Part shown: positions 7,836 through 16,591 of the stretch, one piece after another
Numbering within the stretch: the first letter of the stretch is position 1
Layout of the letters: each line of letters opens with the position of its first letter
Assembly: GCF_003846175.1 (NCBI RefSeq)
Contig: NZ_ML123051.1
Coordinates: 1 to 64,000 of the forward strand
Length of the DNA: 64,000 nt
DNA from: Streptomyces sp. ADI95-17
GTDB lineage: Bacteria > Actinomycetota > Actinomycetes > Streptomycetales > Streptomycetaceae
Direction: 5' to 3'
Program-made: the position numbers and the translations under genes
The notes under the pieces: model-generated
What the model was told of the DNA's origin: nothing
Database searches by the model: none
Seen by the model: the letters and a program-made list of their open reading frames with translations, nothing else

Positions 7836-8615
7836 ACACCCGCACTGCGAGCTTCCCCACGAGCGCCACTCCACGGCGGGACAGGTCACCCGCCCTGCCC
7901 CGTCAGGAGAGCAGACGGTTGTAGGGACGGCTGGCTGATGGCGGTAGTGGAGTCAATGGTCTGTTCTGCGCCGGGTGTACCGTCCGCGCCGTCTGTGTGC
8001 AGGAGCAGCAGCTGCACGGCGCACCGGTCGGTCCGCCACGACAGCCGGGCGACCAGGCCCGGAACGGCCGGGAGTTGCACGCGAATCCCCCGGAAGGAGA
8101 CCCCGGCGAGCGGGTTGACGGAGTACTGACCGCTGTAGGCCATCTCCGCGGGCGGAATACGCCGACGCCGCTTCTCGTCGTGGGCGGTTGGCCGGCGTGC
8201 AGGCTCTTGGTCGAGTCCAGGACGGGCACCATGCTCCTCGGGGCCGACAGTGGCCTGCCGTCATCGGACTCGTGGATCGGGACGACGCGGTGACGCCGAC
8301 GAAGCCGATCCCGACCGCGTGCCGAACCCGGCTCAGGCGCCCGACTGCTTGCCGCCGTCAAGGCCCTACCGGGCCGTGGCCCTCACCTGTACGCCTTCTT
8401 CGGCTGCGTGTACTACGCCGCCATGCGTCCGGCGGCGGAGGTCATCCACCTGCAGAAATCTCAGTGCCGCCTGCCAACGAGTGGCTGGGGACTTCTGAAC
8501 TTGAAGGGCGGTGCGGTGACTGCAGGTAGCTGGACGAACGACGGCGCTGTCCATGAGATCCACTCCCTGAGACGGCGAGCAGCCAAGGCCACGCGGCCGG
8601 TTCCTGTCCCCCTCG
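7836..8615. other. Gene-poor stretch, probably decayed
   Basis: About 780 bp without a gene I can support. Short open frames on both strands have no family look and no good ribosome sites. A leftward frame at 7886-8143 has an ordinary amino-acid composition and might be a remnant. The stretch leads into two clear gene fragments, so it is probably part of a decayed segment. Confidence 0.5.
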
Positions 8616-8933
8616 GTGCCCGTGCAGCCCGGCAACGCGAGCTTCTATTACGGCTGGGTGCACAAGCGCAATCCACGCACGCTCGCCGGGGTGGACACCG
8701 TCGGCAGGACCGTGTTCGTCACCGCCGACGGACGCAGCACGGATGCGCTCGGGCTGAGCATTCCCGAGAGCGCCGCCGTGGCCAGGGCACTCGGCCTGCG
8801 CGACGCGGTCAACCTCGACGGCGGCGGGTCGACCACGATGGTGGTCGACGGAGAAGTGATCAACAACCCGTCCGACGCGGCCGGTGAACGCCCCGTAGGG
8901 GACGCACTGCTGATCCTGCCGGACCGGGGCTGA
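8616..8933 (+). pseudogene. Phosphodiester glycosidase (NAGPA) C-terminal fragment
   Basis: About 105 codons matching only the C-terminal end of the phosphodiester glycosidase (NAGPA/exopolysaccharide hydrolase) domain, with the hallmark NLDGGGSTTMVV, preceded by GRSTDALGLSIPESAAVARA. Family members are several hundred residues long and usually secreted. Here the N-terminal domain and signal peptide are missing and the sequence upstream of 8616 is unrelated. The GTG at 8616 has no real ribosome site. It is best read as a truncated pseudogene, next to a second fragment at 8961. Confidence 0.75.
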
Positions 8934-8960
8934 CCCGGCTCGATCCGGAAACACCGGCGC

Positions 8961-9216
8961 CTCACGCCGATCCCCGTCTACCTGTCGTGCGGTGACGGCA
9001 CCACCGGCCCCTTGGACCCGCCGGGCAGCACGAGCGCGCTGGAGGCGGACTTCAACAGGCAGAACCACGCTCTCGCGAGCGAGCTCGAACGCAGGGGCGC
9101 GGAAGCACGTGACCACCAACTTCTACGGACCGGGGACCCACGGCTGGCCGTACTGGCAGCGTGAGTTGCACTCCTCGCTACCGATGCTGCTCCAGGCCAT
9201 GGAAGCCGACGGCTGA
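8961..9216 (+). pseudogene. Antigen-85-like esterase C-terminal fragment with frameshift
   Basis: One frame reads LTPIPVYLSCGDGTTGPLDP and continues to ALASELERRGA. The next frame then reads KHVTTNFYGPGTHGWPYWQR and on to a stop at 9214-9216. Together they make the C-terminal part of an alpha/beta-hydrolase of the mycolyltransferase/diacylglycerol-acyltransferase (Ag85) type, including the catalytic His in GTHGW. The switch occurs near 9101-9108, where one extra G explains the change of frame. The N-terminal two thirds with the nucleophilic Ser are absent, so this is a truncated and frameshifted pseudogene. Confidence 0.72.
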
Positions 9217-9378
9217 ACGGCCGCGATCGTTCTGTACGACCACGCCGAAGAGTGGTGAGAACGGCTCGGATCCGGCACCCGACGAGTCCGGTCGGCACAC
9301 CGACACGATGGACTCCATGGCCCCGTCGGACAGCACAGATCACACCCCGGGCCGGAGCCTGTGGGGGTCGGCGAGACC

Positions 9379-9837
9379 TCAGTCCCCGGACCGGCCGGAC
9401 ATCCCGGCGCTCGCGTACACGCGGCTCGCGAACTCGGCGATCTGTTCGTCGCTGAGGTTCTTCGCGAGATTTGCCTCCGTGATCATGCCGATCAGGCGGT
9501 GGCCACCCTGGACATCGATCACCGGCAACCGCTTGATCTGGTGTTCCTCCATGGTTGTCAGGACATCGCCCGCGTCCGCTTCGGCATCGATCCAGTGCAC
9601 CCTGGCCATGAGTGATCCGGCCTGCACGGTTGCCGGGTCGATGCCCTCGGCGCAGCATTTTACGACGATGTCACGGTCGGTGATCAAGCCTGTGAGCCTG
9701 TTGTTGTCGCCGCAGATGGGTAGGCAACCGACGTTGAGATCGCGCATCATCTTCGCCGCGTCGAACAGCGACTGGTGCGCGCCGACACACTGCACGTCGC
9801 CGGACATGATGTCTCGCGCTCGCAGTTTCGCACCCAT
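9379..9837 (-). CDS. CBS-pair protein
   Basis: 152 residues from the ATG at 9837, which follows GGAGGAAACC. Two CBS motifs fill the protein: ARDIMSGDVQCVGAHQSL to GLITDRDIV, and AGSLMARVHWIDAEADAG to GMITEANLA. Stand-alone CBS pairs bind adenosine nucleotides such as AMP or ATP and sense energy state; Streptomyces have many of unknown target. The gene ends the leftward run downstream of sbnA, about 120 bp away, but looks like an independent housekeeping-type gene. Confidence 0.85.
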   Translation of the reverse strand: MGAKLRARDIMSGDVQCVGAHQSLFDAAKMMRDLNVGCLPICGDNNRLTGLITDRDIVVKCCAEGIDPATVQAGSLMARVHWIDAEADAGDVLTTMEEHQIKRLPVIDVQGGHRLIGMITEANLAKNLSDEQIAEFASRVYASAGMSGRSGD

Positions 9838-9960
9838 GGTTTCCTCCCGTTCCGACTGTGTTGCCTCCTCCGTCATCGATCACAACACGAATGGCTCAAC
9901 ACCGCTCCTCAAAAGCGTCGGCGATACAGGGATCCCGAGCGTCGCGCCCGGCCGACGGCC

Positions 9961-10971
9961 CTACCGTGTTGTCGGAGGAGGGGCGGCTGCCCAGGAATGG
10001 GCGGCCTCCTTGTCGGAGTCGAGCACGTCCTCACCATAGAGATCCTGCAGCCAGTTGGTCTGGTAGATGGTGTCGAGGTAGCGCTCGCCGAGGTCCGGGC
10101 CGACGGCCACTGCGGTGAGTTCGCTCGCGTCGTGCCGGGCCAGCCAGTCCGTTGCGCCACTGATTACCGTGCCGGTGGAGCCGCCGAACAGGAATCCGCG
10201 CCTGGCCAGACGATGGCAGGCACGTATGGTGTCCGCCTCCTCGACAAGAATCACCTCGTCGACATAGGACTCGTCGAGCAGCGGCGGGCGCATGCTCATG
10301 CCCAGGCCGGGAATCATCCGGGGGCCCGGCGAACCGCCGAAGGACACCGAGCCGACGCTGTCCACCGCGATGATCCGCACCGGTCGGTGCCATCCCCGGA
10401 AGTAGCGCGCACAGCCCATCAGGGTCCCGGTGGTGCCGGCTCCGACGAACAGCACGTCCAGCCGCGGGAACTGCCGGGCGACCTCCGGCGCGGTCGTACG
10501 GTAGTGCGCCTTCCAGTTGCTCGGATTGGTGTACTGGCTGAGCCACACATATCGGTCGTCGGAGGCGCACAACGCACGGAGGTAGTCGAGCCGGGCGCCG
10601 AGAAATCCGGAGTCTGCCCGCGGTTCGGCGAGCACGTGCACCTTGCTGCCCAACGCCTCCATCATCATTCTGTTCGACAGATTGCCGCGGGAGTCCGTCA
10701 CACACAGGAACCGGTAGCCCTTGCTCGCCGCAATCACACTCAGCGCCACGCCGAGGTTTCCGGACGAGGACTCGACCAGGATCGATTCCGGTGTCAGGAT
10801 TCCATCCCGCTCAGCGGCTTCCACCATCGCGGTCGCGGCCTTCAACTTGATCGAGCCGGCGAAGTTGAAGCCTTCACACTTCAGGAAGAGCGAATGCCCG
10901 AAGATCGACCGGAGGTCGACATAGAGGTTCTCTTCGTTGAAGCCGTAGGGAGTGGAAATGACGGGCACCAT
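9961..10971 (-). CDS. sbnA: SbnA-type PLP enzyme for 2,3-diaminopropionate synthesis
   Basis: 336 residues from the ATG at 10971 (AGGAGACC upstream). This is a cysteine-synthase-fold PLP enzyme: the lysine that binds PLP is in GSIKLKAA (about residue 42), and SSSGNLGVAL and FVGAGTTGTLMG are the substrate and phosphate loops. SbnA enzymes join O-phospho-L-serine and L-glutamate to give N-(1-amino-1-carboxyl-2-ethyl)-glutamate, which SbnB cleaves to L-2,3-diaminopropionate (Dap) and 2-oxoglutarate. A homologue of the partner lies just upstream. A 207-bp gap separates them, longer than elsewhere in the cluster. Function is well supported by the pairing. Confidence 0.9.
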   Translation of the reverse strand: MVPVISTPYGFNEENLYVDLRSIFGHSLFLKCEGFNFAGSIKLKAATAMVEAAERDGILTPESILVESSSGNLGVALSVIAASKGYRFLCVTDSRGNLSNRMMMEALGSKVHVLAEPRADSGFLGARLDYLRALCASDDRYVWLSQYTNPSNWKAHYRTTAPEVARQFPRLDVLFVGAGTTGTLMGCARYFRGWHRPVRIIAVDSVGSVSFGGSPGPRMIPGLGMSMRPPLLDESYVDEVILVEEADTIRACHRLARRGFLFGGSTGTVISGATDWLARHDASELTAVAVGPDLGERYLDTIYQTNWLQDLYGEDVLDSDKEAAHSWAAAPPPTTR

Positions 10972-11178
10972 GGTCTCCTCTGTCTGGAGCAGGGCACTTT
11001 CGGAGTCGTCCGGCCGAGGGCGGGCTCCTCGCCTGTGCGGGCGAGACCGTGTCTCCAACCGGCGGGACAGGGCCCTGTGTCAGCGGCCGCTGTCTCGTGC
11101 GTCAGGACTTGCTGCGACGTGACTGGTGTGCTCTTCCGGGCTCAGCCTCGAAGGAGCCGCCTGCGACTCCCGGCCGGC
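10972..11178 (-). other. Gap between sbnB and sbnA
   Basis: A 207-bp spacer inside the leftward cluster. A 26-codon frame (starting MSRPGVAGGSF) begins at an ATGA overlap with the sbnB stop, but has no family look and no independent ribosome site. The gap may hold a second promoter for sbnA, which I could not define. Confidence 0.3.
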
Positions 11179-12249
11179 TCATCCGTAGCGGCTCATTTCG
11201 TGGAAGAAGTCGTCGACGACGTGCAACTCTCCGGAGCGGGCCACTTCGGTGTACACGTACTTTCCCACCGCGAGGTCGAGCACCCCGAGGCCGAAGGGCG
11301 AGAACACCACCGGCCGGTCCGTCGGCACCTTTACCCGTCCCGCCATCACGTCGTCCAACGTGCCGTGCAGGAAGTCCCGGTTGCCCGTGAGTTGCTCGGC
11401 CAGATGCGGGGACGTGTCGGCCTTGAGGCAGTGCTCGACGTCATCGACGATGTTGGTCGAGGCGAGCAGGATCTCCGGCGCGAGGTCGCGCAGCGACACG
11501 TGCAGCACCAGCGGATTGTGTGCGAACCAGGACAGGTCACTGACGTGCGGCTGACCGGCGACCGTGGCGAAGACGACCAGGTCGCTGTTTCGGATCAACT
11601 GCTCGGCGCTGTCGTGCACGGTGATCCGGCCGACGGTCTCCGACTGCTCCAGGTAGCACCGGAAGCCTGCCGCGCTCTCGGCGGACAGGTCGTGTACGCC
11701 GATCTCGTCGAACGACCAGCCGGTGCCGGCCAGGAAGGTGTGGATGTAGCGGGCGATCAGACCCGCCCCGAAGAACCCGACACGTGTCGGTCGCGGCCGG
11801 TCGCGGCTGAGCCAGTCGGCCGCCGACGCCGCCGACGCGGCCGTCCGGGTGGCGCTGATGATCGAACTCTCCAGACAGGCGAACGGGTAGCCGGTGTCGG
11901 GATCGTTGAGGATCAGCACCGCCGACGCCCTGGGGATGCCTGCCGTCACGTTGTCCGGGAAGCTGGAGATCCACTTCAGGCCGTCCACCCGTGCCTTCCC
12001 GCCGATAGAGGCGGGCAGCGCGATGATCCGGGAGGACGGGCGGTCGGGGAAGCGCAGGAAGTACGACGGCGGGTTCACCGAATCACCGGCGCCGTGCGCC
12101 CGGTAGGTGGCCTCGACCAGTTCCGTGATCCGCTTCTCGCATCTGTGCAGCGTGCGTTGGACCTGGGCACCGGAGATCACCGCGAACGGTGGAACGGTGA
12201 TCGGTGCGACCGTTGCGGGCTCTCTCGGGGTGGAATCGACGGTGGTCAT
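11179..12249 (-). CDS. sbnB: SbnB-type dehydrogenase for 2,3-diaminopropionate synthesis
   Basis: 356 residues, of the ornithine cyclodeaminase/mu-crystallin fold. The NAD-binding Rossmann motif is VGFFGAGLIARYIHTF (near residue 165), and SLRDLAPEIL and NIVDDVEHC follow as in the SbnB family. SbnB oxidatively hydrolyses the SbnA product with NAD+ to give L-2,3-diaminopropionate, 2-oxoglutarate and NADH. The ATG at 12249 overlaps the stop of the dioxygenase gene (ATGA), so the two are translationally coupled. The 2-oxoglutarate released is also the co-substrate of that dioxygenase. Confidence 0.9.
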   Translation of the reverse strand: MTTVDSTPREPATVAPITVPPFAVISGAQVQRTLHRCEKRITELVEATYRAHGAGDSVNPPSYFLRFPDRPSSRIIALPASIGGKARVDGLKWISSFPDNVTAGIPRASAVLILNDPDTGYPFACLESSIISATRTAASAASAADWLSRDRPRPTRVGFFGAGLIARYIHTFLAGTGWSFDEIGVHDLSAESAAGFRCYLEQSETVGRITVHDSAEQLIRNSDLVVFATVAGQPHVSDLSWFAHNPLVLHVSLRDLAPEILLASTNIVDDVEHCLKADTSPHLAEQLTGNRDFLHGTLDDVMAGRVKVPTDRPVVFSPFGLGVLDLAVGKYVYTEVARSGELHVVDDFFHEMSRYG

Positions 12250-13250
12250 CGCGTGGTCACCTTCACGGTCGGCGAGCAGTCTTCCAGACGCACCGGATCG
12301 GCCATGGCGACGAGCACCTCACGCGGTCCCTCGAAGGGCTCCCTGCTGTGCGCGGTGCGGACGTTGTCGACGACCATCAGGTCGCCGGCCTGCCACGGTT
12401 CGCGTGCGGTGTTCGCCTCGTAGACGCCGGTGATCAGCTGCACGACATCCTCGCCGATCGGGTCGCCGTTGCCGAAGCGGGTGTTGAACGGCAGCCCGTC
12501 GGCGCCGTAGACGTCCACCAGGTACTCGTGCACCTCGGGGGCCATTGTCCACTCGTTGAGGAACGCGATCTGGTTGAACCAGCAGCGTCGGCCGGTGACC
12601 GGATGGCGCACCACGGCGCTGCGGTGCTGTCTGGTACGTAGTCCACCATCGGGCTGCCACTCGAACATGATCGCGTTGGCGCGGCAGTAGCGCTCGACGG
12701 CGCCCCGGTCGTCGGTGCCGAATGCCTCGGCGACGGACGCGCCGATCTCGTCGTTGTAGCTTCGGGTGAGCAGCCAGCCCTCGCGCTCGAACCGCTCGGT
12801 CAACTCGGTGGGCAGTGCCCCGAGAACGGTCGGTGAATCGGCCACCGCGGTCGCCCCGCCGTCGGTGGGTGCGCTGAGACAGGCGAACATCATCAGGCCG
12901 GGGAACTCCAGCGTGTAGCTCAGTTCGTGGTGCATGCACATTGGCTGGTTCGGCGGCCACTTCGATGAGGAGTACACCCCGTCGGAGTAGGTCTGCCGGG
13001 GCGCGAATGCCTCCTGCTCGGTCATCAGACCGGTGGCCAGCTTCGAGAAGACGGCTGCGGTCTCGGCCGCGTCACGCAGCCCGAGGCCACGGACCAGGAC
13101 CGAACCGTGTTCGGCGACGACTGCGCGCAGCGTCTCCCGGTGCTCGGCCGCCCAGGCGGGCGCGTCTCCGGTGGCCTCGGCCCTCAGGCGCGGGGGTTTG
13201 CCGGATTCCAGTTCCACGTCGACCAGCGACGCCGTGGATGTGGACGACAT
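12246..13250 (-). CDS. TauD/TfdA-family Fe(II)/2-oxoglutarate dioxygenase
   Basis: 334 residues from the ATG at 13250, behind AAAGGAG. The facial triad is visible: HHE at residues 107-109 (in MCMHHELSYT) supplies His and Glu, and the distal His is in RTAHSREPF near residue 300, followed by the Arg that binds 2-oxoglutarate. It resembles the SyrP-like enzymes that hydroxylate amino acids bound to a carrier protein in peptide synthetase pathways. It lies 23 bp after the synthetase gene and overlaps sbnB. A likely job is hydroxylation of Dap or of a Dap-containing intermediate; that is inference. A fragment of a close homologue survives at about 19256-19330. Confidence 0.85.
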   Translation of the reverse strand: MSSTSTASLVDVELESGKPPRLRAEATGDAPAWAAEHRETLRAVVAEHGSVLVRGLGLRDAAETAAVFSKLATGLMTEQEAFAPRQTYSDGVYSSSKWPPNQPMCMHHELSYTLEFPGLMMFACLSAPTDGGATAVADSPTVLGALPTELTERFEREGWLLTRSYNDEIGASVAEAFGTDDRGAVERYCRANAIMFEWQPDGGLRTRQHRSAVVRHPVTGRRCWFNQIAFLNEWTMAPEVHEYLVDVYGADGLPFNTRFGNGDPIGEDVVQLITGVYEANTAREPWQAGDLMVVDNVRTAHSREPFEGPREVLVAMADPVRLEDCSPTVKVTTR

Positions 13251-13273
13251 CTCGATCTCCTTTCGACTGATAC

Positions 13274-16200
13274 TCAGGAAGAGGCGAACAACTCGGTGGC
13301 CCGCAGAACAGCCTTGGCTGTCTCGGCCGGACGGGTACGCAGGAAGTAGTGGCCGCCGTCGGCGAGCTCGTGCAGGTCGACCTGCTCGGCCAGAAGCTGC
13401 CAGTCGAGGTACCGGCGCGGGTACTCCGCCGTGCTCGGGTCGTCCGCGGCAACGACCACGGTGACCGGCACGGACAGCTTCTGCGCGGGCGGGCTCTCCA
13501 GGGCATCGGTGAAGTAGCGGTGAGCGGACACGCAGTCGTGCCGGTACGCGGCGCCGACGTGCTCGGCGTGCTGCGCACCCAGCTCACCGAGTGCGCTGCA
13601 GCCGCTGTCCGTGCTCAGGTCCGTGGCGATCTCGGCGTCGCTCCGCCCCGTCAGCTCGGCGATGGCGGCGCGCCGGTCGTCGGCGTCACCGAGCAGTTGC
13701 GCGCCGAGGAACACCCGTTGGACGTCCACCCCGCGCTCCCGCAGCTTTCTGGCAGTCTCCACGGCCCACGCGGCGCCCGAGGAGTGGCCCCACAGCAGGA
13801 CCCTGGTCGGACCACGCCCGGTGATCTCGTCGACGACCTGCTCGACCACCTGCGTCATCGGCGCGAGCGGCTCGCTCCCGGCGGCCACGTCGTGACCGGG
13901 CAGCTCGACGGCGTAGACCGCCGGCCCACCGTCCGGCAGCGCCCTGGCCATCGGCTGGAAGTTCACCGCGTTGCCGCCGGCGTAGGGGAAGCACACCAGG
14001 GCGGAGTTCTGCGCACCGTTCGATTCCGACAGCGGCTGAAGCAGCCCGGCACGCCGCCCGGGCCTGCCGTCGACCAGCCCTGCCAGATCGGCGAGGATCG
14101 GGTGACGGGTGACATCCTTGAGGGACACCGCGCGGTCCAGGACGATGGCCAGCTTCACTGCCGACAGCGACGTACCGCCCCGGTCGAAGAAGTGGTCCCG
14201 CCGTCCGATCTGGTTCTGCGGGATGCCGAGCACCTTCGCCCATGCGGCCGCCAGCTGCTTCTCGGCCGGCGTGACCGGCGCGCGGAAGTCGTCCCGGATG
14301 ACATCGAGTTCTCCGGCGAGTGCCTGCAGAGTCCTTCTGTCGATCTTGCTGTTGGCCGTCAGCGGCAGAGTCTCCCGCCAGTGAAAGGCCGACGGGACCA
14401 TGTACGCCGGCAGCGACTCACCGAGCCGGTCCAGCACCACGTCCACCTCGACCGGCCGCCGACCGGAGTAGAACGCCACCAGGCGCTTGCTCTGGTCGGC
14501 CCGCTCGGCGACCACGACCGCACCGTCGCGAACACCGGGCACCTGCAACAAGGCGTTCTCGATCTCGCCGATCTCGATCCGGAAGCCGCGGATCTTCACC
14601 TGGGTGTCGCGGCGGCCGAGGAACTCCAGCCTTCCCCCGGGCGTCCAGCGGCCGTAGTCGCCGCCCCGGTAGAGCCGGGCGCCCTCACGGTGCGGATCGG
14701 CCAGGTAGGCCTGCCGGGTGAGCTCGGGGTCGTTGACGTATCCGCGGCCGACGCAGACGCCGGAGAAGACGATCAGCCCGGGGGCTCCGAGCGGCACCGG
14801 GATCAGGTGCTCGTCGACGATGTAGACGTGAACGTTGTTGACCGCGCGCCCCAGCAGGACCCGGTCTCCGTCGGGCGCGCGGTCCATGACCTCGTGGTTG
14901 GTGTCGTCCGAGGTCTCGGTCAGCCCGTAGGCGTTGACCAGCTTGATCCCGGGCTGGGCGGCGAACCAGCGCTGCACGAGCTCCTTCTTCAGCGCCTCGC
15001 CCGTGACCGACACGCACCGCAGGTCCGGTAGCTCGCGGGGGTGCTGATTCAGCCAGGACACCACCACGTCCAGGTAGGAGGGCACTACCTGGAGGACGGC
15101 GACCCGGCCGTCGATGATCTTGTCGACGAACCGCTGGACGTTGAGGATCACCTCCTGCTCCACCAGCAGGGTCCGTCCCCCGACCAGGAGCCCGGACATC
15201 AGCTGCCAGAGCGAGATGTCGAAGCATTGGGGTGCCGTCTGGGCGACCACCTGTCCCTCGCCGATCTCCAGGTCGTCGATCTTGGCGTAGAGGTGGTTCA
15301 GCATGCCCGCGTGCTCGCACATCGCGCCCTTGGGCTCACCTGTGGAGCCGGAAGTGAAGTAGATGTAGGCGAGCTGGTCCGGTGCGACGTGGACGGCCAG
15401 ATCATCGTCGGCATGGTCTTCCTCGTAGGCTGTGCCGACGAAGAGCTTCTGGACCCCGGGCAGTGGGCCGAGGGCCTGGTCGAGAGTGCCGGTGCTGCCG
15501 GGTTCGGTCAGCACGAGCTCGCATGCGGCACGGGAGAGCATGGTCGCGAGCCGGTCGGCCGGGAAATGCGGCTCGATGGGCAGGTACACGCCGCCGGCCT
15601 TGAAGACCGCGAGGACGGCGACCATCCAGTCCAGGTTGCGCTCGGTCACCACCGCGACGACACCCTCAGGGCGCAGCCCCCGCCCCAGCAGGGCTCGTCC
15701 CACCCGGTTGGCACGCGCGTTGAGTTCTCGGTACGTCAATTGCAGATCCCCGTGCACCGCGGCGACGGCGTCCGGGTGTGACGCCGCCCGCTGCTCGAAC
15801 AGTTCGTGGAACCGGTGGTCCGGCAGTTCCCGGTGCGGACCGGCGAGTTCTTCGAGCTGGAAGTGGAGTTCCTCGGCGGAGAGCAGGCTCTGCCGCTCGT
15901 GCCCGGCGTCCGGATCGGCGGCGATCAGCGCGAGTGCGGTGAGGTGGTAACCGGCGATCCTGACGGCGCATTCCTCGTCGAGTGCGTCGGTCCGGTACCG
16001 CAGCCGCAGCGCGAGGCGGCCGCCGCGTTGCGAGAACCCCACCCACAGCATGGTGTCACCGGTGACTTCGCCGCCCATGCCGTGCGGATCGAACACGACC
16101 TCGATCGACGGCTCGGCCAGGCCCAGTTCGCGCCTGAGCTCGTCGACCGGGAAGTTCCGGTGCGTCAGCAGATCCGAAGCGACCCGATGCGCGTCCAGCA

Positions 16201-16528
16201 GCAGAGTCCGCCACGAGTCGGGCTCCGTCGTCAGCCGGCAGAGCAGCGGCCGGCCGCCCTCCGCACCGACATATCCGGTCGAGACCTGGTGCTCGCCGGA
16301 GAGCGCGGCGAGCACCTTGGCGTGCGCTGTCAGCAGCACCGAGTCGAGCGGCACCGCCAGGTCCTTGGCCAGTCGGCCCAACGCCGCCACGACGTCGTCC
16401 GGGATCGGCGCCTCGTGTTCGCCGACGCCCTTCACCGGATTGAGCGTCCACCGCGGGATTTCGGTGATTCCTCCGGCGACGAGCACATCGCGCCAGAATT
16501 CCCGGTCGGCCTTCACTTGCGTTCCCAT
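13274..16528 (-). CDS. Peptide synthetase: C-lobe, A, T and TE domains
   Basis: 1084 residues from the ATG at 16528 (GGAGAG upstream; an in-frame TTG at 16546 is less likely). Residues 1-220 look like the C-terminal lobe of a condensation domain without an HHxxxDG motif. The A domain spans about 239-745 (YFTSGSTGEPKG, NAYGLTETSD, YRGGDYGRW, NSKID). The T domain has its phosphopantetheine Ser at about 787 (GGTSLS) and the TE domain its Ser at about 916 (GHSSG). Aligning by eye to GrsA, I read the specificity code as DIWSSTADDK; the two Asp residues suit an amino-bearing side chain such as Dap. The gene lies between the Pls-like gene (63 bp) and the dioxygenase gene. Probable role: activate Dap and pass it to the Pls-like carrier, with the TE releasing or editing. 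Confidence 0.85.
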   Translation of the reverse strand: MGTQVKADREFWRDVLVAGGITEIPRWTLNPVKGVGEHEAPIPDDVVAALGRLAKDLAVPLDSVLLTAHAKVLAALSGEHQVSTGYVGAEGGRPLLCRLTTEPDSWRTLLLDAHRVASDLLTHRNFPVDELRRELGLAEPSIEVVFDPHGMGGEVTGDTMLWVGFSQRGGRLALRLRYRTDALDEECAVRIAGYHLTALALIAADPDAGHERQSLLSAEELHFQLEELAGPHRELPDHRFHELFEQRAASHPDAVAAVHGDLQLTYRELNARANRVGRALLGRGLRPEGVVAVVTERNLDWMVAVLAVFKAGGVYLPIEPHFPADRLATMLSRAACELVLTEPGSTGTLDQALGPLPGVQKLFVGTAYEEDHADDDLAVHVAPDQLAYIYFTSGSTGEPKGAMCEHAGMLNHLYAKIDDLEIGEGQVVAQTAPQCFDISLWQLMSGLLVGGRTLLVEQEVILNVQRFVDKIIDGRVAVLQVVPSYLDVVVSWLNQHPRELPDLRCVSVTGEALKKELVQRWFAAQPGIKLVNAYGLTETSDDTNHEVMDRAPDGDRVLLGRAVNNVHVYIVDEHLIPVPLGAPGLIVFSGVCVGRGYVNDPELTRQAYLADPHREGARLYRGGDYGRWTPGGRLEFLGRRDTQVKIRGFRIEIGEIENALLQVPGVRDGAVVVAERADQSKRLVAFYSGRRPVEVDVVLDRLGESLPAYMVPSAFHWRETLPLTANSKIDRRTLQALAGELDVIRDDFRAPVTPAEKQLAAAWAKVLGIPQNQIGRRDHFFDRGGTSLSAVKLAIVLDRAVSLKDVTRHPILADLAGLVDGRPGRRAGLLQPLSESNGAQNSALVCFPYAGGNAVNFQPMARALPDGGPAVYAVELPGHDVAAGSEPLAPMTQVVEQVVDEITGRGPTRVLLWGHSSGAAWAVETARKLRERGVDVQRVFLGAQLLGDADDRRAAIAELTGRSDAEIATDLSTDSGCSALGELGAQHAEHVGAAYRHDCVSAHRYFTDALESPPAQKLSVPVTVVVAADDPSTAEYPRRYLDWQLLAEQVDLHELADGGHYFLRTRPAETAKAVLRATELFASS

Positions 16529-16591
16529 CTGGCCGTCTCTCTCCAATCGCCTCAGCTACCGTGCTTTGCCGCGCCGACAAGGGCCGAGCCG

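Noticed and set aside
9775..12423. 882-codon rightward frame over the CBS, sbnA and sbnB genes
   Set aside because: Antisense to three well-recognised genes; no domain and no ribosome site.
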